Below, in pieces: positions 63,205 through 64,000 of a DNA stretch of 64,000 bases. The notes under the pieces were generated by a model, which had not been told where the DNA came from, made no database searches, and worked only from the letters and a program-made list of their open reading frames with translations. Numbering within the stretch: position 1 is the stretch's first letter; the number at the start of each line of letters is the position of its first letter. Origin of the DNA: Gammaproteobacteria bacterium. GTDB taxonomy: Bacteria > Pseudomonadota > Gammaproteobacteria > Pseudomonadales > Azotimanducaceae. Location: positions 264,251-328,250 of the forward strand of contig JAPOWH010000007.1 in NCBI GenBank assembly GCA_026707735.1. Reading direction: 5' to 3'. A program made the position numbers and the translations under genes.

Positions 63205-64000
63205 ATGAATTACGAGAGTGTGCCCACATTGACTGAATTCAATACGACTATCGACTTTTCCAGCATCGTGCCCCGCGGAGGAAGCCAAAGCGCGGCGTTT
63301 GAGGAACTGTGTTGCCAACTCGCTCGTCGTACGGCCGAAGGACGCTACCAGAGGCTTGAAGGTTCAGGAGGCGACGGCGGTATCGAGTGTTTCGTCGATA
63401 CCTCCGAGGGACGACAAGGATGGCAGGCAAAGTTTGTCTTTAGAGTCGACCAACTCACCAAGCAAGCCAAAATGTCGCTTGAAACTGCACTAAAGATTCA
63501 TCCGGCGCTCAATGTGTTTTATCTCTGTTTTCCCTTCGATCTAACGGGTCCTACTGGCCGAGTCGGTCGTAGTGGCGTGGAGAAAATAGAAGATTGGGTT
63601 CAAGAGTTTGAAGAAGAAGCTCGCTGCAACGGAAGGCAACTGAAGATTGAAAAATGGGGAGCATCCGAGCTCTTGAGTCTTCTCCTGGAACATGACCCGT
63701 CAGGTGGATTGAGGCACTATTTTTTCGGAACCAAGAGTTTGTCCCCAGGTTGGTTCATTGAGCATTTGCAACACGCCTTCAAAACGGCAGGCCCTCGCTA
63801 CACCCCAGAACCGTCCATCGAGACGGAACTAAATAAACGCATAACAACCTTTGGACGCGCGTTTGGATGGACCGAGCCGTTAGTCTCAATCATGGAGTCT
63901 GTAACAGAAGCGCAAAGTTGGTTAGAGCTGGTTCTTCGCCAACCACTCGAAGGTAACGATGAATCGCCAGCTTGGCCCTTCCACACGTTGCAAGAAACAC
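63205..64000 (+). CDS. Mrr-like PD-(D/E)XK nuclease-domain protein, 3' end outside window; candidate defence ATPase
   Basis: The first 265 residues of a larger protein; the frame is open to the right edge. The ATG at 63205 follows a TGA at 63196; the ribosome binding site is weak. Residues 30-80 show a restriction-endonuclease-like core: AAFEELCCQLARR, then GSGGDGGIEC (Asp57, Glu61) and GWQAKFVF (Gln74, Lys76), that is the D-(x)n-Q-x-K variant typical of Mrr nucleases. A helical region follows, with W-(F)-I-EHLQHAFKTAGPRYTPEPSIE at residues 181-203; AGPRYTP-plus-acidic segments precede the NTPase domain in large STAND/NACHT-type anti-phage proteins. The expected continuation is therefore a P-loop NTPase, but this cannot be seen here. 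It neighbours an orphan toxin pair and mobile DNA, as usual for defence islands. Confidence 0.75.
   Translation, partial: MNYESVPTLTEFNTTIDFSSIVPRGGSQSAAFEELCCQLARRTAEGRYQRLEGSGGDGGIECFVDTSEGRQGWQAKFVFRVDQLTKQAKMSLETALKIHPALNVFYLCFPFDLTGPTGRVGRSGVEKIEDWVQEFEEEARCNGRQLKIEKWGASELLSLLLEHDPSGGLRHYFFGTKSLSPGWFIEHLQHAFKTAGPRYTPEPSIETELNKRITTFGRAFGWTEPLVSIMESVTEAQSWLELVLRQPLEGNDESPAWPFHTLQET

Overview
The window comes from a Gram-negative bacterium. Classical autotransporter barrels ending in a C-terminal Phe, a TonB-dependent receptor, Sec signal peptides and IS1111-type DNA all point to Proteobacteria, most likely Gammaproteobacteria; the sequence does not allow a finer placement. No rRNA, tRNA or CRISPR array was found.

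From 1 to about 51.4 kb the window is devoted to the cell surface and secretion. There are three giant paralogous autotransporters (1-8330, 32471-40885, 41520-47663), each built as signal peptide, conserved Cys-containing head, FN3/cadherin/Ig-like stalk and barrel. Three secreted proteases lie among them: a 2 kDa-residue-class subtilisin with PPC and propeller modules (12874-18900), a metzincin with calcium-binding TSP3 and FG-GAP repeats (19099-24561), and a trypsin-fold protease with two PPC domains (49260-51362). A His-rich membrane protein is translationally coupled to the metzincin. Two tandem helical-repeat periplasmic proteins (8631-12230), a TonB receptor broken by an in-frame TGA, and a NERD-domain membrane protein complete this part. 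Two of the giant autotransporters share the same promoter design: a TTGACA/TACAAT-type sigma70 promoter with 10-bp-spaced TTTCA repeats just upstream, resembling OmpR-family direct repeats. They also share a two-hairpin 3' end.

From about 51.4 kb to the right edge the window is an accessory region: short, unrelated genes on both strands, decayed genes and insertion sequences. It holds an ArdC-like antirestriction gene broken by an 11-bp tandem duplication and a second frameshift, an IS1595 deletion remnant, a degenerate IS1595-like element with intact ends, an intact GC-rich IS1111-type element, a Walker-A fossil, an orphan polymorphic-toxin C-terminal domain followed by a possible immunity gene, and at the right edge the start of a large protein with an Mrr-like PD-(D/E)XK nuclease domain, probably the N-terminus of an anti-phage defence ATPase. 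The last item is the best candidate for a new system, but it runs off the window.
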